A stretch of 22,491 nucleotides of DNA from Paracoccaceae bacterium. GTDB taxonomy: Bacteria > Pseudomonadota > Alphaproteobacteria > Rhodobacterales > Rhodobacteraceae. How positions within the stretch are numbered: the stretch's first letter is position 1; every line of letters begins with the position of its first letter. The translations under genes and the position numbers were made by a program. Below the pieces are notes generated by a model. It was given only the letters and a program-made list of their open reading frames with translations. It searched no databases and had not been told where the DNA came from. Below, piece by piece: positions 9,375 through 17,500 of the stretch. The stretch spans positions 1 through 22,491 of the forward strand of contig DAOUQK010000016.1 in assembly GCA_030625695.1 (NCBI GenBank). Reading direction: 5' to 3'.

Positions 9375-10379
9375 TTATGATCGACGTTCGGGGGGCACGC
9401 GGTTAGAGCTAGGCAGTTCAACATTTAGAAGGACTGTAATGCGACCATCGAATTTGGTTAGATCAGATCTGGCCTCTTCTTCTGCCGCCCTCTGAGCCTT
9501 GTTTCTTCTAATCGCGCGCGACCCGATCTTGCTGTCTGGCCATGCGATCAGCACGCGTGACAGCAAGCCCTGGTCTTTCATAGTGGGATCCCCAACCACA
9601 CTTTGAGCAACGCCTGGCTGGATCATCAGATGCAACGAGACCCGCTTGCCGCACAACAGAACCGGCTCAGCTGATGCCCTACTTTTGCTCAATGACGCCC
9701 CGTCCCAGAGTTTGGAAAATCCAGCGGCTGTTTTGAGTGCATTTTCTCGCTTCATACTGTGGCCACCAAAAAACTGACCGCCTTCATCCGTCATCACAGC
9801 GACTGACGGAGTGCCAGTTTCCAACTGACAGAACAGTCCTTCGATTGTCGGATCGCTGATCCGTATAGCGGGAAACAGGGGCGGCTCAGGCGGCAAATTA
9901 TCTTGCCGGTCATTCATCTCGCCGTCGATGACATCAAAGTCATCTTTTGATTTGCGACGTTTGCCTTTTTGATAATCCAACTTATCAGCGTCAAATTTCC
10001 GCTTTTCATGACGGTACCTGCGCCCACGCTCCTGGTCGATCCGGTCGATCGCAGCTGTCGCCAATGAATCACAGGCTGATTTACGCTCTCCCGATTGAGC
10101 CACGGTCAGCGCGAAGCAACTCAACGGGGCAAACCCATGCAGGGTTTCTACATCGGCAAGCCCCTGTGTTGCCACGCTGGCAACGGTCAAAACGCTTTGC
10201 ATTGCAATTGCATCCGGTGCCTGCGTCAGCGTCGAAATTGCCCTGATTGGATCAACCAGGAGCCCAAGCGCCTCCCATGGCACCGGTTCCGCCTCCCTCA
10301 ATTCCCCAAAAAGCGGAACGGGTTCTGCAGGGGGAGTGAAGACATAGCTCTCCCCATTGCTTAACTTTCTAGTCAGCAT
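9375..10379 (-). CDS. DUF3987 (YfjI-like) protein, C-terminally shortened
   Basis: A 334-residue protein of the DUF3987 family, common in phage satellites and integrative elements and often proposed to be primase/helicase-related. Family landmarks: PLFGELREAEPVPWEAL (22-38), the VAQSGERKS phosphate-loop-like motif (93-101), TDEGGQFFGGHSM (197-209), and LLSRVLIAWPDS (272-283). A basic, charged insert occupies about 117-160. Family members usually run 100 or more residues further; here the recognisable domain is followed by only about 50 residues, ending SSNRVPPERRS, so the 3' end looks lost or replaced. ATG 10379 has a GGAG site 9 bases upstream. It follows the AlpA-like gene on the same strand. 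Whether the short form functions is unknown. Confidence 0.75.
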   Translation of the reverse strand: MLTRKLSNGESYVFTPPAEPVPLFGELREAEPVPWEALGLLVDPIRAISTLTQAPDAIAMQSVLTVASVATQGLADVETLHGFAPLSCFALTVAQSGERKSACDSLATAAIDRIDQERGRRYRHEKRKFDADKLDYQKGKRRKSKDDFDVIDGEMNDRQDNLPPEPPLFPAIRISDPTIEGLFCQLETGTPSVAVMTDEGGQFFGGHSMKRENALKTAAGFSKLWDGASLSKSRASAEPVLLCGKRVSLHLMIQPGVAQSVVGDPTMKDQGLLSRVLIAWPDSKIGSRAIRRNKAQRAAEEEARSDLTKFDGRITVLLNVELPSSNRVPPERRS

Positions 10380-10443
10380 TACTTTACTCCAGTGATTTTA
10401 TGATGGGCTAGTTTCCCAGCCTTGGAATTAGGATGTCGCCAGG

Positions 10444-10500
10444 CTAGCGGTAACCTTTCTGCGCTGGCTCTTGGTGATTAGGCGGAATAACGTTAGTCAT
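10444..10500 (-). CDS. 18-codon mini-ORF overlapping the AlpA-like gene stop
   Basis: An ATG at 10500 overlaps the stop of the AlpA-like gene (ATGA) and opens MTNVIPPNHQEPAQKGYR followed by TAG. The peptide resembles the proline-rich first residues of some DUF3987 proteins, but it lies in a different frame from the DUF3987 start at 10379. It may be the cut-off N-terminus of an ancestral coupled gene, or a coupling/leader peptide. Low certainty. Confidence 0.3.
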   Translation of the reverse strand: MTNVIPPNHQEPAQKGYR

Positions 10501-10688
10501 TGATCTTGCACGCAACTCTCCAACCATTTTTGAATGTCGCACACTCGGTAATGTACTGCTCTTCCCAGGCGCACCACCGGTGGCCCATCTCCTCTTGCAA
10601 CTGCGATCTCAAGAAACCGCTTAGATATTCCAAACTGCTCTTCCACTTCCGAACGTCGCAGCAAGCGGTATTCTATTTTTGCCGACAT
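10497..10688 (-). CDS. AlpA / excisionase-family helix-turn-helix DNA-binding protein
   Basis: A 63-residue winged-helix protein of the MerR-like HTH_17/AlpA type: YRLLRRSEVEEQFGISKRFL forms the helix-turn-helix, followed by the wing and DNA-contact region (GPPVVRLGRAVHYRVCDIQKWLES). Such proteins act as excisionases or as activators of integrase genes on prophages and genomic islands. The start at 10688 is chosen over the in-frame ATG at 10712 because AGGAG lies 8 bases upstream and the alignment core begins soon after. It heads the minus-strand group with the mini-ORF and the DUF3987 gene; the expected integrase is not in the window. Confidence 0.8.
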   Translation of the reverse strand: MSAKIEYRLLRRSEVEEQFGISKRFLEIAVARGDGPPVVRLGRAVHYRVCDIQKWLESCVQDQ

Positions 10689-11037
10689 GGCTGAACTCCT
10701 ATCTGGTCTCAAACATCTTGCTTAATTTCGAATAGCTGTTGCGCATGTGGCACCTCATGTTGTGCGTAGCTTTCAGTTTGGAGACGTTCGCTACTACATG
10801 TAGACAATTCGTCAGTGATACCAATTTGACCGATTTGCCTGCTCGGTGAAAGGAAATTGAGGGTTTTTCTATCCGCTCAACTGAAGGAATTTTGAAATTC
10901 CAAACAAAAACAAGCGGATACAATTATTCGAAAATGTCGATTCTGAATCCTTAGTATCGGTGCTACCCAACAAAAGGAAAAAGTCAGTGCAACAAAACTG
11001 GCAGAGACAGGGTCAATCCTACGCGCCGGGCCATACA
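10689..11037. other. AT-rich spacer upstream of the AlpA-like gene, with a 10-base palindrome
   Basis: About 350 bases without a credible gene. A perfect palindrome, CTACATGTAG, lies at 10794-10803, about 105 bases upstream of the AlpA-like start, and could be an operator. No clear -35/-10 pair could be fixed. A minus-strand frame at 10699-10923 has no recognisable domain and no good ribosome site. Confidence 0.4.
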
Positions 11038-11277
11038 ACCTTCATCATAATCTTTCAGGGCAAAGCCAACCTGATTGCCTGTATTCGTAGCTTTGCCATG
11101 GCGCTTTCCTATTCGTTTGACCCGGACGACGAAGCCACGCGGATCGATAACGTCGTCGAAAATGGGCTGGACGATGGCCTGCACGCGGCTGACCTGTTGG
11201 GTGAATAGGGCGCAATGCCCGTCTCGATCACTGAAATGGGCAACGCGACACTGGTTGCTTTTGACGACAGCCTGTAA
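11038..11277 (+). pseudogene. C-terminal fragment of an isopropylmalate/isocitrate dehydrogenase-family gene
   Basis: The plus strand reads FQGKANLIACIRSFAMALSY and continues SFDPDDEATRIDNVVENGL. The last part reads DDGLHAADLLGE, an in-frame TAG (11206-11208), then GAMPVSITEMGNATLVAFDDSL and TAA (11275-11277). This is the pattern of the extreme C-terminus of LeuB-type dehydrogenases (GQGKANPIA, SFAMxLxYSF, DGLRTADL, PVSTxEMG). The N-terminal substrate- and NAD-binding parts are missing, and the frame is interrupted by a nonsense codon, so this is a relic rather than a gene. Family assignment is from motif recognition only. Confidence 0.7.
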
Positions 11278-11376
11278 GGTGATCATGGCGCGCTGTTTTC
11301 CTGAACCGCCCACCTTTGCCCAATACAAAAGTACTGATATGATGAAAACTGAATCCGCAATGATCGAGCTTGATGT

Positions 11377-12360
11377 GTGACCCCTGAAAAAGCAAACTCA
11401 TCCAACCTGACCGGTGCGATGTTTGGATTGTTGGCGTTCGCCATATTCTCGACCCACGACGTCATCATCAAGTATCTTGGCGGTGCCTATTCGCCAGTCC
11501 AAATCGTGTTCTTTGCCTCTTTACTGTCTTTCCCGCTGATCACCATTGCCCTGATCGGTGAGACCAAACCTGGAACCCTGCGGCCAACACATCCCTGGTG
11601 GATTTTGCTGCGCAGCCTGTCGGGCGTTGCATCAGCCCTTGGGGCGTTCTATGCGTTTTCAGTCCTGCCTTTGGCGCAGGTCTATGCCATCCTGTTTGCT
11701 GCTCCTTTGCTGATCACCATTATGGCGGTGCCAATGCTCGGCGAAACGGTGCGATTGCGCCGAGGTCTGGCGGTGGTCATCGGTCTGGCGGGCGTCATGG
11801 TGGTGCTGCGCCCATCCTCTGGAGAACTTGGGTTGGGCCACGCTGCGGCTTTGTTGTCTGCCATTACCGGGGCACTGAACGCCATTATCGTGCGCAAAAT
11901 CGGTGCGGACGAACGACCCGTGGTGATGATCCTCTATCCGATGATGGCCAATTTCGTGCTGATGGCGATCGCCTTGCCGTTCGTCTATCGGCCGATGCCC
12001 ATCGCTGATTTGGGCGCGCTTGCGGTTGTCGCAGTCCTTGTGCTGATGGCGATGTCCTGCCTGATCGCCGGATATCGGCGCGGTGATGCGGTGATCGTTG
12101 CTCCTATGCAGTATTCCCAAATCCTTTGGGCCGCGGTTTACGGAGCTTTGTTCTTTGGCGAATACCCGGACATGATGACTTGGTTGGGTGCCGGGATTAT
12201 CACCCTCAGCGGGCTCTACATCCTGAAACGGGAAACAACCGGGTCAGCATCGCAAAACACCCCAGTCCTGGCCACGAAAACACGCGTAGGTTTACCCGTC
12301 GGCTTACGAGTTGATTCGCTTTCAAAACTCTCGGAACCCACAGACGACCGTCGACCATAG
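11377..12360 (+). CDS. EamA/DMT-superfamily permease
   Basis: A 327-residue inner-membrane protein with about ten hydrophobic segments in two EamA repeats (about residues 12-145 and 155-285). The first repeat has FSTHDVIIKYLGG and the typical RSLSGVASALGAFYAFSVLP, YAILFAAPLLITIMAVPMLGE and GLAGVMVVLRP signatures; the second ends PMQYSQILWAAVYGALFFGE and GAGIITLSGLYILKRE. A hydrophilic tail of about 40 residues follows, longer than usual. The drug/metabolite transporter family exports or imports small metabolites; substrate is unknown. The GTG start at 11377 overlaps the TGA of a short preceding frame (GTGTGA); an internal ATG at 11419 is an alternative start that would still retain TM1. Confidence 0.85.
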   Translation: MTPEKANSSNLTGAMFGLLAFAIFSTHDVIIKYLGGAYSPVQIVFFASLLSFPLITIALIGETKPGTLRPTHPWWILLRSLSGVASALGAFYAFSVLPLAQVYAILFAAPLLITIMAVPMLGETVRLRRGLAVVIGLAGVMVVLRPSSGELGLGHAAALLSAITGALNAIIVRKIGADERPVVMILYPMMANFVLMAIALPFVYRPMPIADLGALAVVAVLVLMAMSCLIAGYRRGDAVIVAPMQYSQILWAAVYGALFFGEYPDMMTWLGAGIITLSGLYILKRETTGSASQNTPVLATKTRVGLPVGLRVDSLSKLSEPTDDRRP

Positions 12361-12585
12361 CGCAGCGAATCCGATAGGTGCTTCTTTCGGAAGCGGTTTT
12401 CCAACAGGCAGCGGAGCCGCGTTACTGTTCTGCACTGCGGCGGTCCGGTCAGTGCCCAAAGATGCTCTTAGTTTCCACCTGAAAAGAGAACACTTTCAAA
12501 TATCTGGCTCCAGAAGCTCCCAGAGGTTATCTTTCCAATACAACGATTGAAAAAACTGGCCAATAGCTCTTTTGGGGAGGGGACA

Positions 12586-13662
12586 ATGTCATCACACACA
12601 GGGTACTTGTTGATCGCGGATATTTCTGGCTACACGCAATTTCTGACGTCATCAGAAATGGACCACGCTAATCCGATCTTGCAGTCCCTGCTGGGTGTGC
12701 TGATTGAACAAGTCGGTGACCCTCTCCATTTCTGGAAAACCGAAGGCGATGCCGTTCTGGCTTACTCGACACGCCAGGAATTTCCCTCCGGCGAGACCTT
12801 CCTGACCATCTGTGAGAACCTCTACAACGCATTTGCACTCCGCCGACAGGACATAATCTCAAACACGACTTGTACCTGTAATGCTTGCGCCAATGTCAGT
12901 GGCCTTGATCTCAAGATTATCGCCCATCACGGTCAATTCGCTGAAATGCAGCTTGGCCCGGAAAAAGATATCTCGGGTGCCGATGTCATTCTTGTCCACC
13001 GGATGACAAAGACGAACGTCGCTGAAAGCACCGGCGTGCGCAGCTATGCCCTGTTCAGCGAAGCTGCTGCAACCGCGATGCGCATCGATGAAGTGCTGGA
13101 ACCCTTTTCGCAGGAATTCGAACATTTCGGCGAGGTCGCAATGAAGGTCTACGATCTGGCCCAGTCGTGGGAACGATTGCGCGCTAATCGGGAACGTCTT
13201 TTTCTGACCGAAGACGACGGAGTATGGACATTTCTCTATCATTTCGATGCGCCAATCGGGGTCGTCTGGGAAGCGCTCGTCGCACCGGAGCACAAACAGG
13301 GCTGGATGGACCGAATTAAGGCGGTCACCGTCGATAGCCCTCAGGAGCGCCTCGGCACCGGGTCGGCCTATCATTGCGCTCACGAATTGGCGGACTTTTA
13401 CTATCGTGTTACCGATTGGGAGCCGTTCGACTATTTTTCGACCCGTATTCAGGATCCGGCGAGGCCGGAGATAAGCTGGCCAGAAACCTACCATCTCAAG
13501 CAAATCAACGGCGGCACCGACCTGCGTTACACGATGGGCAAAGCGACAGATCCCGAAGGCAACAGGTCGGAAATCTCCGAACAGGAGGGCTCGGCATTTC
13601 TTGCGGAATTCTGGGCCGCATCGTTTGCGGAAATGGACGCACAACTCAGCCACTCAAAGTAG
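12586..13662 (+). CDS. DUF2652 cyclase-like domain fused to SRPBCC domain
   Basis: A 358-residue two-domain protein. The N-terminal half is related to class III nucleotide cyclases: GYLLIADISGYTQFL holds the first metal-Asp position (Asp12), and FWKTEGDAVLAY holds the second (Asp55). A CxCxxC cluster (Cys96, Cys98, Cys101; TCTCNACANV) typical of DUF2652 follows, suggesting a bound metal. The transition-state Asn/Arg motif of true cyclases is not evident, so activity is doubtful. The C-terminal half (about 212-355) is an SRPBCC/START-like ligand-binding domain (WTFLYHFDAPIGVVWEALVA onward). The start at 12586 is chosen because GGGGAGGGG sits just upstream; the in-frame ATG-less extension from 12547 lacks a ribosome site. 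No membrane segment. Function is unknown; a small-molecule sensor is one possibility. Confidence 0.82.
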   Translation: MSSHTGYLLIADISGYTQFLTSSEMDHANPILQSLLGVLIEQVGDPLHFWKTEGDAVLAYSTRQEFPSGETFLTICENLYNAFALRRQDIISNTTCTCNACANVSGLDLKIIAHHGQFAEMQLGPEKDISGADVILVHRMTKTNVAESTGVRSYALFSEAAATAMRIDEVLEPFSQEFEHFGEVAMKVYDLAQSWERLRANRERLFLTEDDGVWTFLYHFDAPIGVVWEALVAPEHKQGWMDRIKAVTVDSPQERLGTGSAYHCAHELADFYYRVTDWEPFDYFSTRIQDPARPEISWPETYHLKQINGGTDLRYTMGKATDPEGNRSEISEQEGSAFLAEFWAASFAEMDAQLSHSK

Positions 13663-13771
13663 GCCCATCCCGACGGGTTGGAAACATCTGGGAAGCCAGA
13701 CAGTATCGAATGGTTGCGTTAGAGGGTTTGATGCATGAGATTGCAGGATCATCGTTGAAGGAGATTGCGAC

Positions 13772-14101
13772 ATGATTATCTATGGGTTGAACACCTGCGC
13801 AATTTGCCAGAAGGCTCGCAAGGCGTTGGAGGCAGAGGGCAAGGATGTCATTTTTCGTGATGTCCGGGCAGAGCCTCTGGACGAGGCGGAATTGGCTGAG
13901 CTGATTGCAGAGTTCGGGGATCGGCTGGTGGATCGAACGTCGAATGATTACCGAGCACTCAACAACTGGCTGAAAAATTCGGAAGCAGAAGCGCAAGTAT
14001 CCGCTCGGCCCAAGGTGATGGCCCGCCCGGTAATACGGGATCGGGATATGTTTTATCTAGGCTGGGATGAGGCGGTTCAAAGAGCTTTACTTCCGGGTTG
14101 A
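13772..14101 (+). CDS. ArsC/Spx-family thioredoxin-fold protein (arsenate reductase-like)
   Basis: A 109-residue protein of the ArsC/Spx/YffB superfamily. The N-terminus MIIYGLNTCAICQKARKAL has a CxxC pair (Cys9, Cys12) in place of the single Cys of classical ArsC. Later landmarks are LVDRTSNDYRAL (52-63) and the PKVMARPVI motif (80-88), with the conserved Arg85-Pro86. The CxxC form is more typical of YffB/Spx-like members than of proven arsenate reductases, so arsenate reduction should not be assumed. A clear AAGGAG ribosome site sits 8 bases before the ATG. It lies 109 bases after the DUF2652 gene on the same strand, and a candidate terminator follows; no arsR, arsB or acr3 is nearby. Confidence 0.85.
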   Translation: MIIYGLNTCAICQKARKALEAEGKDVIFRDVRAEPLDEAELAELIAEFGDRLVDRTSNDYRALNNWLKNSEAEAQVSARPKVMARPVIRDRDMFYLGWDEAVQRALLPG

Positions 14102-14127
14102 TGTTTTGCACCAGATTGCAAGATCGA

Positions 14128-14148
14128 GCATTCCTAGAATGCGCTTTT
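14128..14148 (+). terminator. Candidate rho-independent terminator after the ArsC-like gene
   Basis: A 6-bp stem (GCATTC / GAATGC, loop CTA) is followed two bases later by TTTT, 26 bases after the stop codon. The stem is short and the T-tract weak, so termination is plausible but not certain. Confidence 0.45.
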
Positions 14149-14179
14149 GTCGACAGTGGAAGAGGTTGAAAATTTTAAC

Positions 14180-14396
14180 TTATCTTGCATATGCGCCGCG
14201 CCCACCCATGATGAACCGACCATGCGCGTCCATTCGGTAGTAAAGCAGCAATCGGCGCATGTCCGAGGGTGCCTGGAGTTTCGGCAGGATGGAAGCAACG
14301 CCGTTTCCCCGGTATCGTTGGAGAAAGCGAATTTATTCCCCTGCCTGATACGATCCAATTCTAACTCAGGGTAGAACCGTTCGCCGAGTTTGTTGC
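14180..14396 (-). pseudogene. Fragment of a DadA/OrdL-type FAD-dependent oxidoreductase gene
   Basis: The minus-strand frame between TAA (14333-14335) and TAA (14180-14182) reads GNGVASILPKLQAPSDMRRL and then LLYYRMDAHGRFIMGGRGAY. This matches the segment of DAO-family amine/amino-acid oxidases where a substrate-domain strand leads into the MGGRG flavin-site motif. Slightly upstream, in another frame, ATNSANG (14376-14396) matches the ATNAYxxG motif that precedes it in the same family, and an in-frame TAG follows. The flanking N- and C-terminal regions are missing. It is a decayed relic, identified by motif recognition. Confidence 0.6.
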
Positions 14397-14588
14397 GTTC
14401 ACTTGTTGAGCCGGCCGCCCTTGGTGACCGATGCTGCGCCGCCAGCATGTAATCGAAAAAGAGCGGCAAGCGCTTTCACTACGGTGGCGAGATAAGAACT
14501 CAAAATCGCCGAAGCCGACGTTCGAAGAGTCCCATGGCTGGCCGCTTCCGCAGAAACGAGGTGCGACTACAATCCGACGAAAACCGAG
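14397..14588. other. Non-coding stretch between FAD-oxidase relic and cyclase gene end
   Basis: No gene, RNA or terminator was recognised. It probably contains more of the decayed oxidoreductase gene on the minus strand, but translation in all frames gives no clear further match. Confidence 0.35.
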
Positions 14589-17500
14589 TTATCCAGCCAA
14601 GGCGGCGAGCAACTCGCGGGCCGTCGCCTGATCTTCGGGACAATCCCCATCGGCAATGCCTTTATGGACGGGGGTAAGAACGGCAATGGCTTCGTCGATC
14701 CGGCCTTGTCCTTGCCAGAGACGGGAGAGATCGATTGCAGCGCGCAGTTCCCATAGCTTGGCTCCCTGCTGCCGAGCGACGTCGAGGGCGCTGACAAGGT
14801 GTTTTTCTGCGGTATCTGTGTCGCCGCCCGCGTTGGCTATCGCTGCTTGCAACCGGTGGAGGTCAGACAGGGCGTAGGCCTCGCCCGTCTCGTCGATCAT
14901 GTCCTTCGCCATGGCAGCCAGTTCGGCCGCGTCGTCGTGAAGACCCATTGCCAAGGCAGACCAGCCTACACTGATGCGCATTTGAGACATAAAGAATGTG
15001 CAGTTTATAGAGACAAGGCCTGCGTCTGCTAACTTGTATCGCTCGATGCCGTTTGTGTCGCCATTTTCAGCAGCGCTGACCTCGCCGAACATCGCCACAT
15101 ATGCGAGCCACAGCGCCAGATTATGTTCTTCAGCAATTGGCTCAAGTTGGGACATACAGCGTCGAACATCGGCCTTGTCGCCACTCAAATGACTGACAAC
15201 GCCGCCTCGCATCACATTTAAATAGCAGATTGTTTGAACATGCCCAGTTGTTTGTGCAATGCGTTCAGCCTCCTCGGCGTGCTTCAAAGCGCGTTTTGTC
15301 CGGCCTAGTAGCACTGAATTACACGCCTCGAACATGTGAACCGTTACACCAATATCCTGCCCAAACTTGTTGGCAAGGCCCGCATGCTCGACACAATCAA
15401 AATGACTTAGCGCAATTTCCAGATGACGTTCAGCCAACGCAAAATTCCCCATGAACCAGTGCGAAGCAGCTGCGACCCGGTTGGCGACAACAAGCGAGGC
15501 AGTATCTGAGGACTTACCCGCCAGCTTGACTAGCGCCTCAGCGGTCCTCAGGGCTTCTACGTGCTGCCCCCTGATCCCCGTGCTCACCCACAACCCATAT
15601 AGGATTGAGTACCGCATCGGCGTTTCGCCAACCCTGTTAGCCAAAGTAAGCGCGTTTTCAAACGCGGCCACGGTTTCGTCCGCACCGAAGCCCTTTCGCG
15701 TCAGCAGCGCCATGCCGAGAGGAACCTGCAAGGACAGTGCACGGTTGACTTTGGTGTTGTCACCATTGTCGATTTGCGGTGCGATCAGCGAAATAGCGTG
15801 ACCGAGATGCAAGATGGCCTCATCAAATGCCGGTCGTGCGATGGCCGCTTTGCTGGCTTCTTCCCAAAGGTCTATGGCGCGGTCTGTGAGGTTAGCAGCC
15901 TCAGCGTGAACTGCGAGAACCTCGGGGGCGACGCCGGGGTCGCCTTCCAACGCCGCCAGAATGCGCGTGTGGACGGCGCGTCGCCGCTCTTTCAGCAGGC
16001 TTTCATAGGCGGCATCACGCACCAGCGCGTGTTTGAACAGGTATGTTGCTTCTGGTGGCAGGCCACGCCGATAAATCAGCTCGGCTGCGATCAGGCCTTC
16101 CATGGCCTCGGACAATTCAGCGTCTGGCAGGGCTGAGATTTGCGACAGTAAGCCATGGCTGAACTCACGCCCAATGCAGGCGGCGGTCTGCGCCACTTCT
16201 TTAATTGGGTTCAACCGGTCCAGACGCGCCATCAGGCTGTCATGCAGCGTGGTGGGGATGGCGATGGCGCTGAGCGGGCCGTCTAGAACGTAACGCTCTC
16301 CGGCTTCTTTCAGTGCGCCGGATTCGAGGATGGTCTTGGTCAGCTCCTCGACAAACAATGGCACACCATCAGTCCTCTGTGCGATGATTTCCATGATTTC
16401 GTCGGGCAGTGCTTTGCCACTGGTCAGCTTGGACACGATAGCCCCGATCTGATCTTTACCCAGACGGTTCAACGCAAACTTTGTGACGATGGGATGCCCG
16501 CCGAATCCATACTCGAATGTCGGTCGGGCCGTGGCGAGGATCATGATTGGCTGATCGGTGATCTGATCCAACAGGGTGTCCAGCAGCTCCTGCGATGTTG
16601 GGTCGATCCAGTGCAGGTCTTCAAACACCATCAGGACAGGTTTTGCCGCTGCCTGGCGGACCAGCAGCCCTGTCAGTGCTTTCATCGTCTGGGCACGCTG
16701 CTGGGCTGGTGTCAGGTCCAACGCGCCATAACGTGCCTCGCCATCCAGCCCCAAAAGGGGGGCGACCAGTCGCAATGTTTCAGGATTATTGCCAAGCAGT
16801 GCTTCCAATTTATCAAGCCGCACATCGGGAGTGTCCGATGGTGCGATCCCTGCCGCGAACGACATCTGCTGCGTGACCGGGTAAAAGGCGCTATCCGCGT
16901 GATAGGGTGAACATTGGTAGGTCATTCGCGTGTGGTCGTCGTTGGCGACTTCGTCGATGACCGCCTGGGTGATGCGCGACTTACCGATGCCCGCCTCACC
17001 GCTGACAATGACCATCTGACCTTGGCCTGACCGGGCCAGCGCCCAGCGTTCAGTCATCAACTCGATCTCACGCTCACGCCCAATGATAGGCGTCATCGCG
17101 CCTGACTGGCGGGCTGCAAAGCGGCTTTGGACAGAAGCGTCGCCCTCCACCAGATAGGCATCGACAGGGCCTTCGATGCCTTTCAGGTCTTGCCCACCGA
17201 GGGGGGAAAGATCGAAAATTGCGCCCAGCAGGTGTTGGGTTTCCTTGGCGACGACCAGTTGGTTCAGGCCCGCGACGCCTTGCAGACGTGCGGCGAGGTT
17301 TGGCGTTTCGCCCACTACCGCCGCCTCTTGCGTCGCACCGCTACCGATCAGGTCACCAACAATGACAACACCGGTTGCAATGCCGACGCGGGTGGACAGG
17401 GGTGTGCCGTTTGGGGTTTTGGTTTTCCTGACCGCTTCGATGATCGACAGACCTGCACGAACAGCGCGTTCGGCGTCATCTTCATTGGCGCGGGGCCAAC

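Noticed and set aside
10699..10923. 74-codon minus-strand frame upstream of the AlpA-like gene
   Set aside because: No recognisable domain, no good ribosome site, and it occupies the probable promoter region.
10960..11208. 82-codon plus-strand frame as an intact gene
   Set aside because: Its similarity to the dehydrogenase C-terminus continues past its TAG stop, and it lacks the rest of the enzyme, so it is a relic.
13772..14101. Calling the ArsC-like gene a true arsenate reductase
   Set aside because: It has the CxxC form typical of YffB/Spx-like proteins, and no other arsenic-resistance gene is nearby.
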